Positions 1-8,532 of a stretch of DNA of 64,000 nt are shown here, one piece after another; positions within the stretch are counted from its first letter, which is position 1; the number at the start of each line of letters is the position of its first letter. The DNA is taken from NCBI RefSeq assembly GCF_014640315.1, contig NZ_BMGS01000001.1:310001-374000 (forward strand), in the 5' to 3' direction. This DNA is from Hymenobacter glacieicola. GTDB taxonomy: Bacteria > Bacteroidota > Bacteroidia > Cytophagales > Hymenobacteraceae. A model generated the notes under the pieces. The model was given only the letters and a program-made list of their open reading frames with translations. It made no database searches and was not told the DNA's origin. The position numbers and the translations under genes were made by a program.

Positions 1-1197
1 TACGGGGCCGTGGGCAACCAGAACGCGGCTCCCAACTACGGCTACGCCTCCGTGGCGGCCAACAACCAGATTTACGTGTTCGGCGGGCAGCCGGCCCCGG
101 GCCTGGCCATCACCCAGCTTAACAACCCCGATCTGAAGTGGGAAACCGCCATTACCACCGACGTGGGCTTGGATGCCGAGCTGTTCGACAGCAAGCTCAC
201 CTTCACGGCCGACTACTTCGTGCGGCGCACCAAGGACATGATTGCCCTGCTGCCCGTGCCCGATTACATCGGGCAGGCGCCGGCCAGCGCCAACGTAGGC
301 TCCCTGCGCAACCGCGGGCTGGAGCTGGCCCTGAACTACCGCAACCAGGTAGGCGAGTTTCAGTACGGAGTAGGCCTGAATTTTACCAAGATCAACAACG
401 TAGTAACCGACCTGGGCGGGGCTAACCCCATTGCCAGCGGCAACGTGCTGGTCCAGATTGGCAACACCACGCTCACGGGCGTAGATCGGGAAATTGCCTA
501 CTTCTACGGCTTACAGACCGATGGTATCTTCCGCTCACAGGCTGAGATTGACTCGTACCAGGGCAGCACCGGCGCCCGGATTCAGCCCGGGGCCAAGCCC
601 GGCGACATCCGCTACCGCGACGTGAACGGCGACGGAGTAATTACGGCCCTCGACAACACCTACCTGGGTAGCGCCACGCCCGACTTTACCTACGGCGGCT
701 CCATCAACCTGGGCTACCATGGCTTCGATTTCAAGGTGCTGCTCTACGGGGTGCAGGGCGCGGAAGCCGTAAACGGCGTGGCGTTCAGCCTCTCCAAGTC
801 GAGCAACCTGGTTGGTATCTGGAGCAACTTTTACGCTTCCCGCATGGACCGCTGGACGCCCAGCAACCCCAACAGCGACCAGCCCCGCGTCACCTCCAAC
901 GATACCAACGGCAACGACCGGTTCAGCAGCCGCTACGTGGAAGACGCCAGCTACCTGCGCGCCCGCAACATGGAGCTGGGCTATTCCCTCCCTGCGGGGC
1001 TGTCGTCGAGGTTCCACATCAACGGATTGCGGGTGTTTGCCTCCGTTGACAACGTCTTCACCATCACGAAGTACACCGGCTACGACCCCGAAATTTCCAC
1101 GGCCGGCTTCTACGGCAACCCCCTGGCGTACGGCGTGGATTACGGCAACTACCCCCAGGCCCGCACCTACCGCCTGGGCTTCAACCTTCAGTTTTAA
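1..1197 (+). CDS. SusC/RagA-type TonB-dependent outer membrane receptor, 3' part only
   Basis: The frame is open from the first base, so the N-terminal plug and most of the barrel lie outside the window; 398 codons remain. What is left is typical of the C-terminal beta-barrel of SusC/RagA receptors: alternating aromatic strands, a D-x-N-G-D-G loop (DVNGDGVI), and a final strand ending in Phe (RLGFNLQF), the usual outer-membrane insertion signal. In this family the barrel imports oligosaccharides or peptides with energy from TonB, and the partner SusD lipoprotein forms the lid. The susD gene follows 21 bp downstream, so the two are almost certainly co-transcribed. The substrate cannot be told from this fragment. 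Family call is firm; substrate unknown. Confidence 0.93.
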   Translation, partial: YGAVGNQNAAPNYGYASVAANNQIYVFGGQPAPGLAITQLNNPDLKWETAITTDVGLDAELFDSKLTFTADYFVRRTKDMIALLPVPDYIGQAPASANVGSLRNRGLELALNYRNQVGEFQYGVGLNFTKINNVVTDLGGANPIASGNVLVQIGNTTLTGVDREIAYFYGLQTDGIFRSQAEIDSYQGSTGARIQPGAKPGDIRYRDVNGDGVITALDNTYLGSATPDFTYGGSINLGYHGFDFKVLLYGVQGAEAVNGVAFSLSKSSNLVGIWSNFYASRMDRWTPSNPNSDQPRVTSNDTNGNDRFSSRYVEDASYLRARNMELGYSLPAGLSSRFHINGLRVFASVDNVFTITKYTGYDPEISTAGFYGNPLAYGVDYGNYPQARTYRLGFNLQF

Positions 1198-1218
1198 CGA
1201 TATACACAACCGCGCGTG

Positions 1219-2829
1219 ATGAAAACTGCCCATGCAGCCCGCCTCCTAGCCTTTACGGTGCTGGCGGCCCTGTCGCAGGGATGTGACAGCTTCCTCGATA
1301 AAGACCCCTTGGGTACCACCACCCAGGGCAACTTGTTCAACGACCCCACCAACGCCGTGCAGGCCGTGAATGCCATTTACGACGTGGCTTCCTGGGACCA
1401 GGGCCCGAAGTGGGGCGCCCCCAACGGCCAGTTTGTGCCCCAGACCTACGAGTGGATGTTCGGGGATGTGATGAGCGACGACGCCGAGAAAGGCAGCTCG
1501 CCCAGCGACTTCCCAACCCTCACGGAGCTTAAAACCTGGAACATTCCGCCTTCCAACCCGCCCACCACTACCCTGTGGGTGCACAGCTTCACGGGGATTG
1601 CCCGGGCCAACACCGTCATCAATAACATTGACGCCGGCACCATCGACAATGCCCTGAAGCAGCGCCTGAAAGGCGAGGCGTATTTCCTGCGGGCCTATTT
1701 CTACTTCAGCCTCGTGAAGCTGTTTGGCGGGGTGCCGCTGTTCGAGAAAACGCCAACTCCCTCCGAAGCCACGAACGTAACGCGCGCCAGCATTGCCCAA
1801 ACCTACGCCTTCATTGAGAAGGATTTGCGCGCGGCGGCTACCGTCCTGCCCGAGAAAAGCGCCTACCCCGCCGCCGACCTCGGCCGGGCTACCAAGGGCG
1901 CGGCCAACGCCTACCTGGCGCGGGCCATCATGTACCAGCTCGGCACCGTGAATGGCAACAACCACACCTGGCAGGAAGTCTACGACCTGACCAGCACCAT
2001 CATCTCTTCCGGCCAGTACAGCCTGCTGCCTAACTACGCCGCCATTCACCAGGACATTGGCGAGAACAGCAGCGAATCGGTGTTTGAAATTCAGTTTGCT
2101 ACCTCCAACGACGGGTACGGCCCCATCATGACGGGTACCACGAACAACATTTTCCAGAACAACCGCAAAACCTTTGGCTACGGCTTCAACAACCCTACCC
2201 AGAGCCTGGTAAACGAGTTCGAGCCGAACGACCCGCGCCTGGAAGCTACCGTCATCAAGGACGGCGACGTGGTGCTGGGTATCAAAAACGTGATTGACCG
2301 CACGGAAAATGCTACCGGCTACCTCAACCGCAAAGTTGCCATCCTGGCTCCCAACAACACCGCCTCAGGCCCCCAGAACATCCGGAAAGTGCGCTACGCC
2401 GACATCCTGCTGATGAAAGCCGAAGCCGCGGCCCAAACCAACCGCAGTGCCGAGGCGGTAGCCCTGGTGAACCAGGTGCGCCAGCGGGCCCGCACGTCTA
2501 CCCGCCCGCCCGGCACTACCGTTGGCTCACTTGCCTATGAGCCCGCCAACGTACCCGCCGGCACCCTGCCCGACCTCGCCGCCGGCTTGTCGGGCCAGGC
2601 CTTGCTGAACGCCATCTGGCACGAACGCCGGGTGGAGTTTGGGGAAGAATCCCTGCGCCTCTGGGACCTGATCCGGACCGGGCGCTACATGGCCAGTCTG
2701 CCCCCCGATGTGCGGGCCCGGGCGCTTTCGCACGTTACCACGGAGCCTTCCGTAAACCCCATGCCTCTGCTGCCCATCTCCCTCACCGACGCCCAGGCCT
2801 GGAAGCTACCCCAGAACCCGGGGTATTAA
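1219..2829 (+). CDS. SusD/RagB family nutrient-binding outer membrane lipoprotein
   Basis: 536 residues from the ATG; a GTG directly before it at 1216 is an alternative start. The N-terminus is a lipoprotein signal (MKTAHAARLL onward) with a lipobox LSQGC that makes Cys22 the lipidated residue. The SusD helical TPR-like core follows (GEAYFLRAYFYFSLVKLFGGVPL near residues 152-174 is the family's diagnostic stretch) and the C-terminal W-HERRVEFGEE-RLWDLIRTG block is also classic. It binds glycans or peptides at the cell surface and hands them to the SusC barrel encoded just upstream. No glycoside hydrolase, peptidase or regulator of a utilisation locus is visible on this side, so the substrate cannot be guessed. 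Confidence 0.96.
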   Translation: MKTAHAARLLAFTVLAALSQGCDSFLDKDPLGTTTQGNLFNDPTNAVQAVNAIYDVASWDQGPKWGAPNGQFVPQTYEWMFGDVMSDDAEKGSSPSDFPTLTELKTWNIPPSNPPTTTLWVHSFTGIARANTVINNIDAGTIDNALKQRLKGEAYFLRAYFYFSLVKLFGGVPLFEKTPTPSEATNVTRASIAQTYAFIEKDLRAAATVLPEKSAYPAADLGRATKGAANAYLARAIMYQLGTVNGNNHTWQEVYDLTSTIISSGQYSLLPNYAAIHQDIGENSSESVFEIQFATSNDGYGPIMTGTTNNIFQNNRKTFGYGFNNPTQSLVNEFEPNDPRLEATVIKDGDVVLGIKNVIDRTENATGYLNRKVAILAPNNTASGPQNIRKVRYADILLMKAEAAAQTNRSAEAVALVNQVRQRARTSTRPPGTTVGSLAYEPANVPAGTLPDLAAGLSGQALLNAIWHERRVEFGEESLRLWDLIRTGRYMASLPPDVRARALSHVTTEPSVNPMPLLPISLTDAQAWKLPQNPGY

Positions 2830-2893
2830 CAAGCGCCCCGCGTAGCTGGGTAGCACGTAGGCTGGCCCAGTTGCCGGAAGACCAATACACCTG

Positions 2894-2929
2894 AAAAAGC
2901 CCCGTTCCTGCCAAGGAGCGGGGCTTTTT
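2894..2929. terminator. Bidirectional intrinsic terminator after susD
   Basis: Stem AAAAAGCCCCG.TCCT pairs with AGGA.CGGGGCTTTTT around a 4-base loop, with one G-T wobble. A-tract and T-tract on the two sides let it end both the plus-strand susCD transcript and the converging minus-strand transcript from 3439. Confidence 0.85.
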
Positions 2930-2941
2930 CGTGGCCCAATG

Positions 2942-3439
2942 CTAGTTACTGCTGCTACTGAGTGTGCCGGCGTACTCGTCGGAACTGGTATATATTTTGG
3001 CGCCCATCAGTTTCCATTCGTGCAGCATAAGTACTTCGTAAGTCAGCTGCTTCTTATGAGTAGTATTCACTATTCCGATGAGTGGTTTCCACTCATGGCC
3101 TATCAGTACGCCGGAAACTGTTGCGTACAAGCCATACGGTTGGAAAGTTGAATCAGTGCGTTTGCCTTCTAGTAGTAGGGTGAGCTTGTTATTTGGGTTA
3201 ATTGGAATGGTAGTATGCGTGCTCCAGTTACCCAGGCCCGTGCGCGTAGGGTCAGGCGTTATCAGGTTTTTAGCTTTTTCCGGAACTTCGTCTCGCCCGC
3301 CTCTGAAAACGCTAAGGCTCACCAGGAATAATAGGGCTAGGCCTACCCCGATTTCTCACCGGAGCACCTTGAATACCCGTACCCAGGCGTAAACAATCAG
3401 GGCGAATAAAAACACGTTAAGGGCAGTCCAGGCTAACAT
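2942..3439 (-). pseudogene. Small membrane-anchored protein gene interrupted by an in-frame TGA
   Basis: Read on the minus strand from ATG at 3439, one frame runs to a stop at 2942 but contains a single TGA at 3358-3356. Codons 1-27 encode a hydrophobic helix (FLFALIVYAW) ending VFKVLR; right after the TGA the same frame continues with a second hydrophobic helix (GVGLALLFLVSLSVF) and a soluble C-terminal part of about 115 residues (ending AGTLSSSSN). That reads as one two-helix membrane protein broken by a nonsense change (CGA or TGG to TGA would suffice). It starts 21 bp after the dehydrogenase stop, so it is in the same operon. The part after the TGA could still be translated from a GTG at 3322, giving 126 residues. 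I do not recognise the family. A base-call error is also possible. Confidence 0.6.
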
Positions 3440-3460
3440 CTTAACGCATAAGGTATAGGC

Positions 3461-4336
3461 TCAATATAGAAAGAAGTTGCGCTTTACTAGCCGCTCCGAT
3501 TCCTGCCACAACTGCTGAGCGTTGGCTGGCGTGTTAAAGGAATGCTTCACCGCCTCGGCCTTCTTCTTAATGTAAAATCCGCCGCTTACTTGGCCGACTT
3601 CCGGAGCAGTAGCCAGATACAAAGTTGTTTCGGCGCCTTTCTGAGGCGAAATCATGAAGGGGCGAAGCAGGGAGGTGGCCTTTGCCAGCCAGCCGCTGGC
3701 GTTGGTGCCGAAGTTGCTGGCTATGACGCCAGGGTGCAGGCTATTGGTCACCACGTTGGTGATGCCCCGCTCGCGCAGCTGCCGGGCCAGCTCCTGCGTG
3801 AACATAATGTTGTAGAGCTTCGTGTTGCCGTATTGCTGCAGAGGGCTGTAGCTGCGTTGCTGGCCTAAATCATCGAGGCGCGGCTGGGCCATTTTGTAAG
3901 CCATAGAGGCCACGTTGACAATGCGGGCCGCGGGGCTCAGCAGCAGCTTGTCGAGCAGCAAGGCCGTCAGCAAAAACGGGCCGAGGTGGTTGGTAACCAG
4001 GGTCATTTCCAGCCCATCGACGGAAACTTGGCGGGGTTTGCCAAATAGTAACCCCGCGTTGTTAATTAGTAGGTCGAGTTGGGGGTAACGCTGGTTGAAT
4101 TCCGCGGCCGCTCGCTGAACCTGGCTTATATCGGCCAAGTCGCAGAGCAGCACATCTACCCGTTGCCCCAGGCCCACGGCGTCTTGAATTTGCTGACGGG
4201 TGCGGGCCGCTTTTTCGGCGCTACGGGCCAGTAACACCACGTGGTAGCCTTGCTGGGCCAGTTCTCGGGCAGTTACCTCGCCAATACCAGAAGTGGCGCC
4301 CGTAACTAGGGCAATGGGCTGCACAGCTGTAGCCAT
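3461..4336 (-). CDS. Short-chain dehydrogenase/reductase (retinol dehydrogenase-like)
   Basis: 291 residues. I chose the ATG at 4336 because the Rossmann motif follows at once: TGATSGIG at residues 12-19. Further SDR marks are NNAG (92-95), the catalytic Ser in NVASMAYK (144), and YGNTK (Tyr169/Lys173, the YxxxK pair). The Arg after the first beta strand region (LLAR) favours NADP(H). Such proteins reduce or oxidise small alcohols and carbonyls in the cytosol; the N-x-A-x-M-A and LHPGVI segments resemble retinol-dehydrogenase/WW-domain-oxidoreductase-like SDRs, but the true substrate is unknown. It leads an operon with the broken membrane-protein gene downstream and is divergent from the LPS glycosyltransferase operon. 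Confidence 0.93.
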   Translation of the reverse strand: MATAVQPIALVTGATSGIGEVTARELAQQGYHVVLLARSAEKAARTRQQIQDAVGLGQRVDVLLCDLADISQVQRAAAEFNQRYPQLDLLINNAGLLFGKPRQVSVDGLEMTLVTNHLGPFLLTALLLDKLLLSPAARIVNVASMAYKMAQPRLDDLGQQRSYSPLQQYGNTKLYNIMFTQELARQLRERGITNVVTNSLHPGVIASNFGTNASGWLAKATSLLRPFMISPQKGAETTLYLATAPEVGQVSGGFYIKKKAEAVKHSFNTPANAQQLWQESERLVKRNFFLY

Positions 4337-4413
4337 ACGAAGAAAGTGAGTGAGCTCCTCTATACGCAGATCAGCGCGTAAAGAGGTAATACGCACACAA
4401 TTATCAGGGCGCC

Positions 4414-4460
4414 GGTTGGCGCAGCTGCGGCACGAACCTGATGCCGCGGCTGTGCCAACC
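4414..4460. other. 19-bp hairpin in the divergent SDR / glycosyltransferase intergenic region
   Basis: Arms 4414-4432 and 4442-4460 pair over 19 positions (17 Watson-Crick, 2 G-T) around a 9-base loop; the outer ends are GGTTGGC / GCCAACC. No T-tract follows on either strand, so it is not a normal terminator. The 333-bp spacer 4337-4669 holds no gene and no good TAnnTTTG promoter; this hairpin is its only clear structure. It could be an operator, an RNA leader element or a REP-type palindrome. Confidence 0.5.
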
Positions 4461-4669
4461 ATGGTCACTACCCAAGCCTGCGGCTCACTAAGTAGCTCGG
4501 CTCGGCATTGGGTAGGGCAGCGGAGCGGCAACCACCAGAAGCAGAAGCGCATCAGCCTTGCCCGGAAAAGCAACTGGTGCCGTCGTTCGTACCCGTTACG
4601 TGGGGTAACAGCAGCAAGCTCCCGGCCGCAACCCATGGCCTGCACAAATTGCGGATATTTGCCGCCGCT

Positions 4670-5434
4670 ATGCCTACCGTTTCCCTGTCTGTCGTCATTA
4701 TTACCTACAACGAAGAGCGCAACATTGGCCGCTGTCTGGCAGCCGTGCGCGCCGTAGCCGATGACATCGTCGTAGTCGACAGCTTCTCGACGGACGCCAC
4801 CGTTGCCATTTGCCGGCAGCACGGAGTCCGGGTAGTGCAGCACGCCTTCGAAGGGTACGTGCAGCAGAAAAACTTTGCCACTGCCCAAGCCCACCACGAC
4901 CATGTGTTGCAGCTGGATGCCGACGAAGTGCTGACCGAGGAGCTACGCCGCAGCATTCTGGCGGCGAAGCAAAACTGGCAGGGGGCCGGCTACACCCTGT
5001 CCCGCCTGACCAACTACTGCGGCGCTTGGGTGCGCCACGGCGGCTGGTACCCCGACCGGAAGCTCCGGCTCTACGACCGGCGCCGGGGCCAGTGGGAGGG
5101 CCTGCTGCTGCACGAGCGGTACGAGCTGCAGCCCGGCCAGCCCGCCCCGCTGCCTCTTACCGGCGACGCCCTGCACTACTCTTACGACTCAGTGGAGCAG
5201 CACGTCAGTCAGCTAAACCGCTTCACCAGCATTGCGGCCGATGAGCTGTGGCTGCGGGGCCGGCGGCGGGTGTCCTTGTTCCATTTGCTGCTCAAGCCCT
5301 GGTGGAAGTTCACGCACGGCTACGTTCTGCGGTTGGGCTTTCTGGATGGATTTGCGGGCCTGAGCATCGCCGTTATTTCCGCCTGGGGCGTATTTCTAAA
5401 GTTTGCCAAGCTGAAAACGAAAGAATCTGCATGA
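4670..5434 (+). CDS. Family 2 glycosyltransferase, WaaE/KdtX-like (LPS core)
   Basis: 254 residues from ATG 4670, chosen because the GT2 fold starts immediately (SLSVVIITYNEERNI, residues 5-19). The metal/nucleotide-sugar DxD is DAD at 83-85 (LQLDADEVL), followed by the RHGGWYPDRKLRLY block and H-YSYDS typical of the WaaE/KdtX group that adds glucose to the inner LPS core. A hydrophobic C-terminal segment (FAGLSIAVISAWGVFLKF) suggests membrane association on the cytoplasmic side. The stop overlaps the next start (ATGA), so it is translationally coupled to the GT9 enzyme. The acceptor is inferred from the family; sugar donor not provable here. Confidence 0.9.
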   Translation: MPTVSLSVVIITYNEERNIGRCLAAVRAVADDIVVVDSFSTDATVAICRQHGVRVVQHAFEGYVQQKNFATAQAHHDHVLQLDADEVLTEELRRSILAAKQNWQGAGYTLSRLTNYCGAWVRHGGWYPDRKLRLYDRRRGQWEGLLLHERYELQPGQPAPLPLTGDALHYSYDSVEQHVSQLNRFTSIAADELWLRGRRRVSLFHLLLKPWWKFTHGYVLRLGFLDGFAGLSIAVISAWGVFLKFAKLKTKESA

Positions 5435-6474
5435 GTACCTTTCTCCTCAGCCGCACCGATGCCATCGGCGACGTAGTACTCACCCTACCCGTAGCCGGCC
5501 GGCTGAAGCAGCTCTTCCCAAGTTGCCGGGTAGTACTTTTGGGCCGAACCTACACCCAAGCCATAGCCGAGGCCTGCCCCTGGATTGACGACTTTCTCAA
5601 TTTCGATGAATTGCTGAAGTTGCCAGCGCCCGAGCAGGTAGCGGCATTGCGGGCGCAGCAGGCCGATGCCATTCTGCACGTTTTCCCGAATAAGCAGCTA
5701 GCCCGCCTGGCCCGGCAAGCCCAGATTTCGGTACGTATTGGGACCCGCAACCGGTGGTTTCACTGGCTGACCTGCAACCGGCGGGTAGCACTGAGCCGCA
5801 AGAACTCGCCCCTGCACGAAGCCCAGCTTAACCTGCAGTTGCTGGAGCCGCTGCTTACAACTGCCGCTTTGCTGCCCCTTCCGGAGGTAGCCAACTTGGT
5901 TCGGTTAGTTCCCGCGGTTGCGCTAAAGCCAGCGCTGCGGGAGTTGCTATCGGCGCGTCATGCCGGCCAGCTCAATGTGATTCTGCATCCTCGCAGCCGG
6001 GGTAGTGCCCGCGAATGGGGGCTGGCACATTTCGGAACCCTGGCTCGTCTGCTGCACCAGGCTGGCCACCGGGTGTTCGTGACCGGTACGGCCACTGAAG
6101 GGGAGGAATTGCGCGCGTGGCTAACGGAACACCGGGCCTTTCTGGCGGCCGAGCTTACCGGCCAATTGAGCTTACCGGAGCTGCTGGCCTTCATTGGGGC
6201 ATCCGATGGCTTGGTGGCCGGCAGCACCGGGCCCCTGCATGTTGCCGCCGCGCTGGGCCGGCACGCGCTGGGCCTGTACCCGCCCATTCGGCCCATGCAC
6301 CCGGGCCGCTGGGCTCCGTTGGGTCAGCACGCGGAGTACTTGGTCTTCAACCGGCCTGATTGCCAGGCCTGCCGGACTCAGCCCGCGGCCTGTAGCTGCA
6401 TTAAGGCGCTGGAGCCCACGGAGGCGCTGGCTCGTATTCAGCAGTGGCAGCCTTTGTTGTCTGCGGCTTTCTGA
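5431..6474 (+). CDS. Family 9 glycosyltransferase (heptosyltransferase-like)
   Basis: 347 residues starting at the ATG that overlaps the previous stop by 4 bp. The N-terminus has the GT9 signature LLSRTDAIGDVVLTLP (5-20). The donor-binding domain carries HPRSRGSAREW (186-196) and GSTGPLHVAAALG (264-276), hallmarks of ADP-heptose:LPS heptosyltransferases. Four Cys at 311, 314, 321 and 323 (CQAC then CSC) near the C-terminus are a common extra in Bacteroidota GT9 enzymes and may bind metal. It likely builds the LPS core in the cytoplasm, together with the upstream GT2 and the O-antigen ligase downstream. Whether the donor is really ADP-heptose is unproven. Confidence 0.92.
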   Translation: MSTFLLSRTDAIGDVVLTLPVAGRLKQLFPSCRVVLLGRTYTQAIAEACPWIDDFLNFDELLKLPAPEQVAALRAQQADAILHVFPNKQLARLARQAQISVRIGTRNRWFHWLTCNRRVALSRKNSPLHEAQLNLQLLEPLLTTAALLPLPEVANLVRLVPAVALKPALRELLSARHAGQLNVILHPRSRGSAREWGLAHFGTLARLLHQAGHRVFVTGTATEGEELRAWLTEHRAFLAAELTGQLSLPELLAFIGASDGLVAGSTGPLHVAAALGRHALGLYPPIRPMHPGRWAPLGQHAEYLVFNRPDCQACRTQPAACSCIKALEPTEALARIQQWQPLLSAAF

Positions 6475-6491
6475 CCTACTTGCCTCCTCGA

Positions 6492-7778
6492 ATGAGCCCG
6501 CTGACTACCCCTACAACAACCCCCGAACCCGTGTGGCAGGCGTGGTGGCGCACCGGCCGCCTTTCGCAATATCTGCTGGTGCTGGCCTGTGCCGCCGGGG
6601 TAGTTGGCCTGCTGACTTCCCGCGCTCTGATAGCCCTGAGCCCGGTAGTGGGGGTGCTGGCTGCGCTGGCCAACCCAGGAGCCACCCGGCAGGTGCCGCA
6701 CTGGCTACGGCTGCGCACGGTGTGGGGCCCGGCCGCTCTGTACGGACTCTTGCTGCTAAGCGCTCTATACACGCAGGATTGGCCTACTTGGCGGCACGAA
6801 GCCTTCCGGTTGTTGCCGTGGCTAGGGGTGCCGCTGGCCTTCGGGCTGGCCGTACCGCTTAGCAGCCGGCAGCGCTTCGGAATTGGAGCCTTATATGTTG
6901 TTGGGGTAGCGCTGGTGGGAGCAGCCACGCTAGGCCAATACTTACTGGATCCTGCTGCCGCCAACGTTGCGTTCGGTTCGGGCCAGAGTATGCCCTCCAT
7001 CACCCGCATTTTCCACATCCACTTCGGGCTGATGCTGGCGCTGGCTACCTTTTTTGGCCTGTCGCTACAGCGTGAGGCTACCGCTACTCTCCGCTGGCGC
7101 GTGGCGCTGCTACTGGCATCAGCAGTCTGTGCGCTTACGCTCCACGTGCTAGCCTATCGAACGGGCTTGATGGCACTTTACGGCATGCTTCTGATTGATG
7201 CGCTACTCTTACTTCTGGTGCGGAAGCGGTGGTGGCTGGGGGTAGCGCTGCTCGTCTCCTTGGTAGCGGGGCCGTGGCTAGCGTATCAATCCTTGGAGTC
7301 TGTGCGGCAGCGGGTAGAGGCTACTAGCTACGATATCGAGCAGTTCGAGCGTAACAACGACATCAACGAGTATTCTTGGTCGCGGCGGCTGGCGGCTTGG
7401 CAAACTGCTACCATTGTAGCCCGCCAGCATCCGTGGCTGGGCGTGGGGCCAGCCGATGCTTACCAGGCCATGATGCAGCAGTACGATTGGCAGGATCATG
7501 GTCTGCGCCCAGAAAACCGCGTCATGATTCATAACCAGTACTTGCACCAGTTGGTGGGGGGCGGAATTGTGGGGTTGGTACTCTGGCTGCTCGTCTTATT
7601 CGGGCCGCTGGTGCAACCCGCGCAGCGGCGTAACCCGTACGTGTATCGGTTCCTATTGCTGCAAGCCCTGGCTATGGCCGTCGATTCGCTGCTGGAATTG
7701 CAAACGAGTTTCAACCTGTTCGTATTCCTGTACGGGTTTCTGATAGTAACTACGGAACGGCGGAGCTACCAGAAATAA
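6492..7778 (+). CDS. O-antigen ligase / Wzy-like polytopic membrane protein
   Basis: 428 residues; ATG 6492 starts 17 bp after the GT9 stop. About ten to twelve hydrophobic helices can be seen, with the large periplasmic loop between the later helices (EQFERNNDINEYSWSRRL) and the family motif WLGVGPAD followed by HNQYL at 347-351, as in Wzy_C / O-antigen ligases. It would join or polymerise lipid-linked glycan onto lipid A-core in the inner membrane. Third gene of the glycan operon. A second member of the same family sits at 34888-36168, with which it shares VGVG(P/K)AD and HNQYL. Ligase versus polymerase cannot be settled from sequence. Confidence 0.88.
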   Translation: MSPLTTPTTTPEPVWQAWWRTGRLSQYLLVLACAAGVVGLLTSRALIALSPVVGVLAALANPGATRQVPHWLRLRTVWGPAALYGLLLLSALYTQDWPTWRHEAFRLLPWLGVPLAFGLAVPLSSRQRFGIGALYVVGVALVGAATLGQYLLDPAAANVAFGSGQSMPSITRIFHIHFGLMLALATFFGLSLQREATATLRWRVALLLASAVCALTLHVLAYRTGLMALYGMLLIDALLLLLVRKRWWLGVALLVSLVAGPWLAYQSLESVRQRVEATSYDIEQFERNNDINEYSWSRRLAAWQTATIVARQHPWLGVGPADAYQAMMQQYDWQDHGLRPENRVMIHNQYLHQLVGGGIVGLVLWLLVLFGPLVQPAQRRNPYVYRFLLLQALAMAVDSLLELQTSFNLFVFLYGFLIVTTERRSYQK

Positions 7779-7808
7779 AACCTTCCTTTCCGCGGATGGT
7801 ATAAGTTC

Positions 7809-7816
7809 TACATTTG
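7809..7816 (+). promoter_or_regulatory. Promoter -7 box of the ECF sigma operon
   Basis: TACATTTG matches the Bacteroidota TAnnTTTG element, 48 bp before the sigma-factor ATG. A CTTTCC at about 20 bp upstream may serve as the weak -33 element. It implies that the sigma gene is not simply read from the glycan operon. Confidence 0.6.
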
Positions 7817-7864
7817 TCTAACGGCGGTATTTTTCCAATATTCAGCCGAATTTTTTTTGTGTCC

Positions 7865-8509
7865 ATGAGCGACTCTCCCGAACGAGTACCAAAACTGAGT
7901 AAAGAGGAAAAGGACCGGCGTTTTCAGGCCGAACTGATGCCTGTGCTCGATTCTCTGTACAACTTCGCCTTCCGCCTTACCCTCGATGAAGATGATGCAA
8001 ATGACCTTGTGCAGGAAACTTATCTGAAAGCATATCGCTTCTTTGAGTACTTCGAGCAAGGAACAAACGCCAAAGCGTGGCTGTTTCGCATCCTGAAAAA
8101 TTCGTTCATCAATGATTTTCGCAAAAAAAGTAAGCAGCCCGCCAAGGTTGATTACAGCGAAATCGAAGGGTACTACAACTCGGAAGATGTGGAGGCCGAT
8201 GGCGACGCCGGCAGCACCTCAACCGACATGCGGCAGCAAGCCGTGCGTGACCTCATCGGCGACGAGGTGGCCAGCGCACTTAACTCACTGCCCGTGGATT
8301 TTCGCACCGTCATTATCCTCTGCGACCTGGAAGGGTTCACGTACGAGGAAATGGCTAAGGTGCTGGACATCCCCATCGGAACGGTGCGCTCCCGTTTGCA
8401 CCGGGCTCGTAATTTCTTGAAAGACAAACTCGAACGTTACGCGAAGTCCATGGGTTATGGCTCGGAAGGCGAAGGTGACGACGAACTACTTACTGACGAA
8501 AACGAATAA
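7865..8509 (+). CDS. ECF-type RNA polymerase sigma factor
   Basis: 214 residues from ATG 7865. Region 2 spans roughly residues 28-85 (LYNFAFRLT..DDANDLVQETYLKAYRFFEYF, then AKAWLFRILKNSFINDFRK) and region 4 roughly 138-190 (LPVDFRTVIILCDLEGFTYEEMAKVLDIPIGTVRSRLHRAR). A long acidic linker joins them, and the C-terminus is acidic (EGEGDDELLTDENE). It directs RNA polymerase core to a stress or envelope regulon. The next gene, 23 bp on, encodes a small protein with an HxxxCxxC motif that could be its anti-sigma factor. The pair is followed by gmk and nadD. Confidence 0.95.
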   Translation: MSDSPERVPKLSKEEKDRRFQAELMPVLDSLYNFAFRLTLDEDDANDLVQETYLKAYRFFEYFEQGTNAKAWLFRILKNSFINDFRKKSKQPAKVDYSEIEGYYNSEDVEADGDAGSTSTDMRQQAVRDLIGDEVASALNSLPVDFRTVIILCDLEGFTYEEMAKVLDIPIGTVRSRLHRARNFLKDKLERYAKSMGYGSEGEGDDELLTDENE

Positions 8510-8532
8510 CTTCCTCCTGTTAGGTCCCCGTT

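Noticed and set aside
1..2829. Possible complete polysaccharide utilisation locus
   Set aside because: Only susC/susD are visible; no enzyme, sensor or regulator follows, so the locus cannot be claimed.
3461..4903. 480-residue version of the dehydrogenase
   Set aside because: The extra N-terminal part is antisense to the glycosyltransferase and the SDR fold begins at the ATG at 4336.
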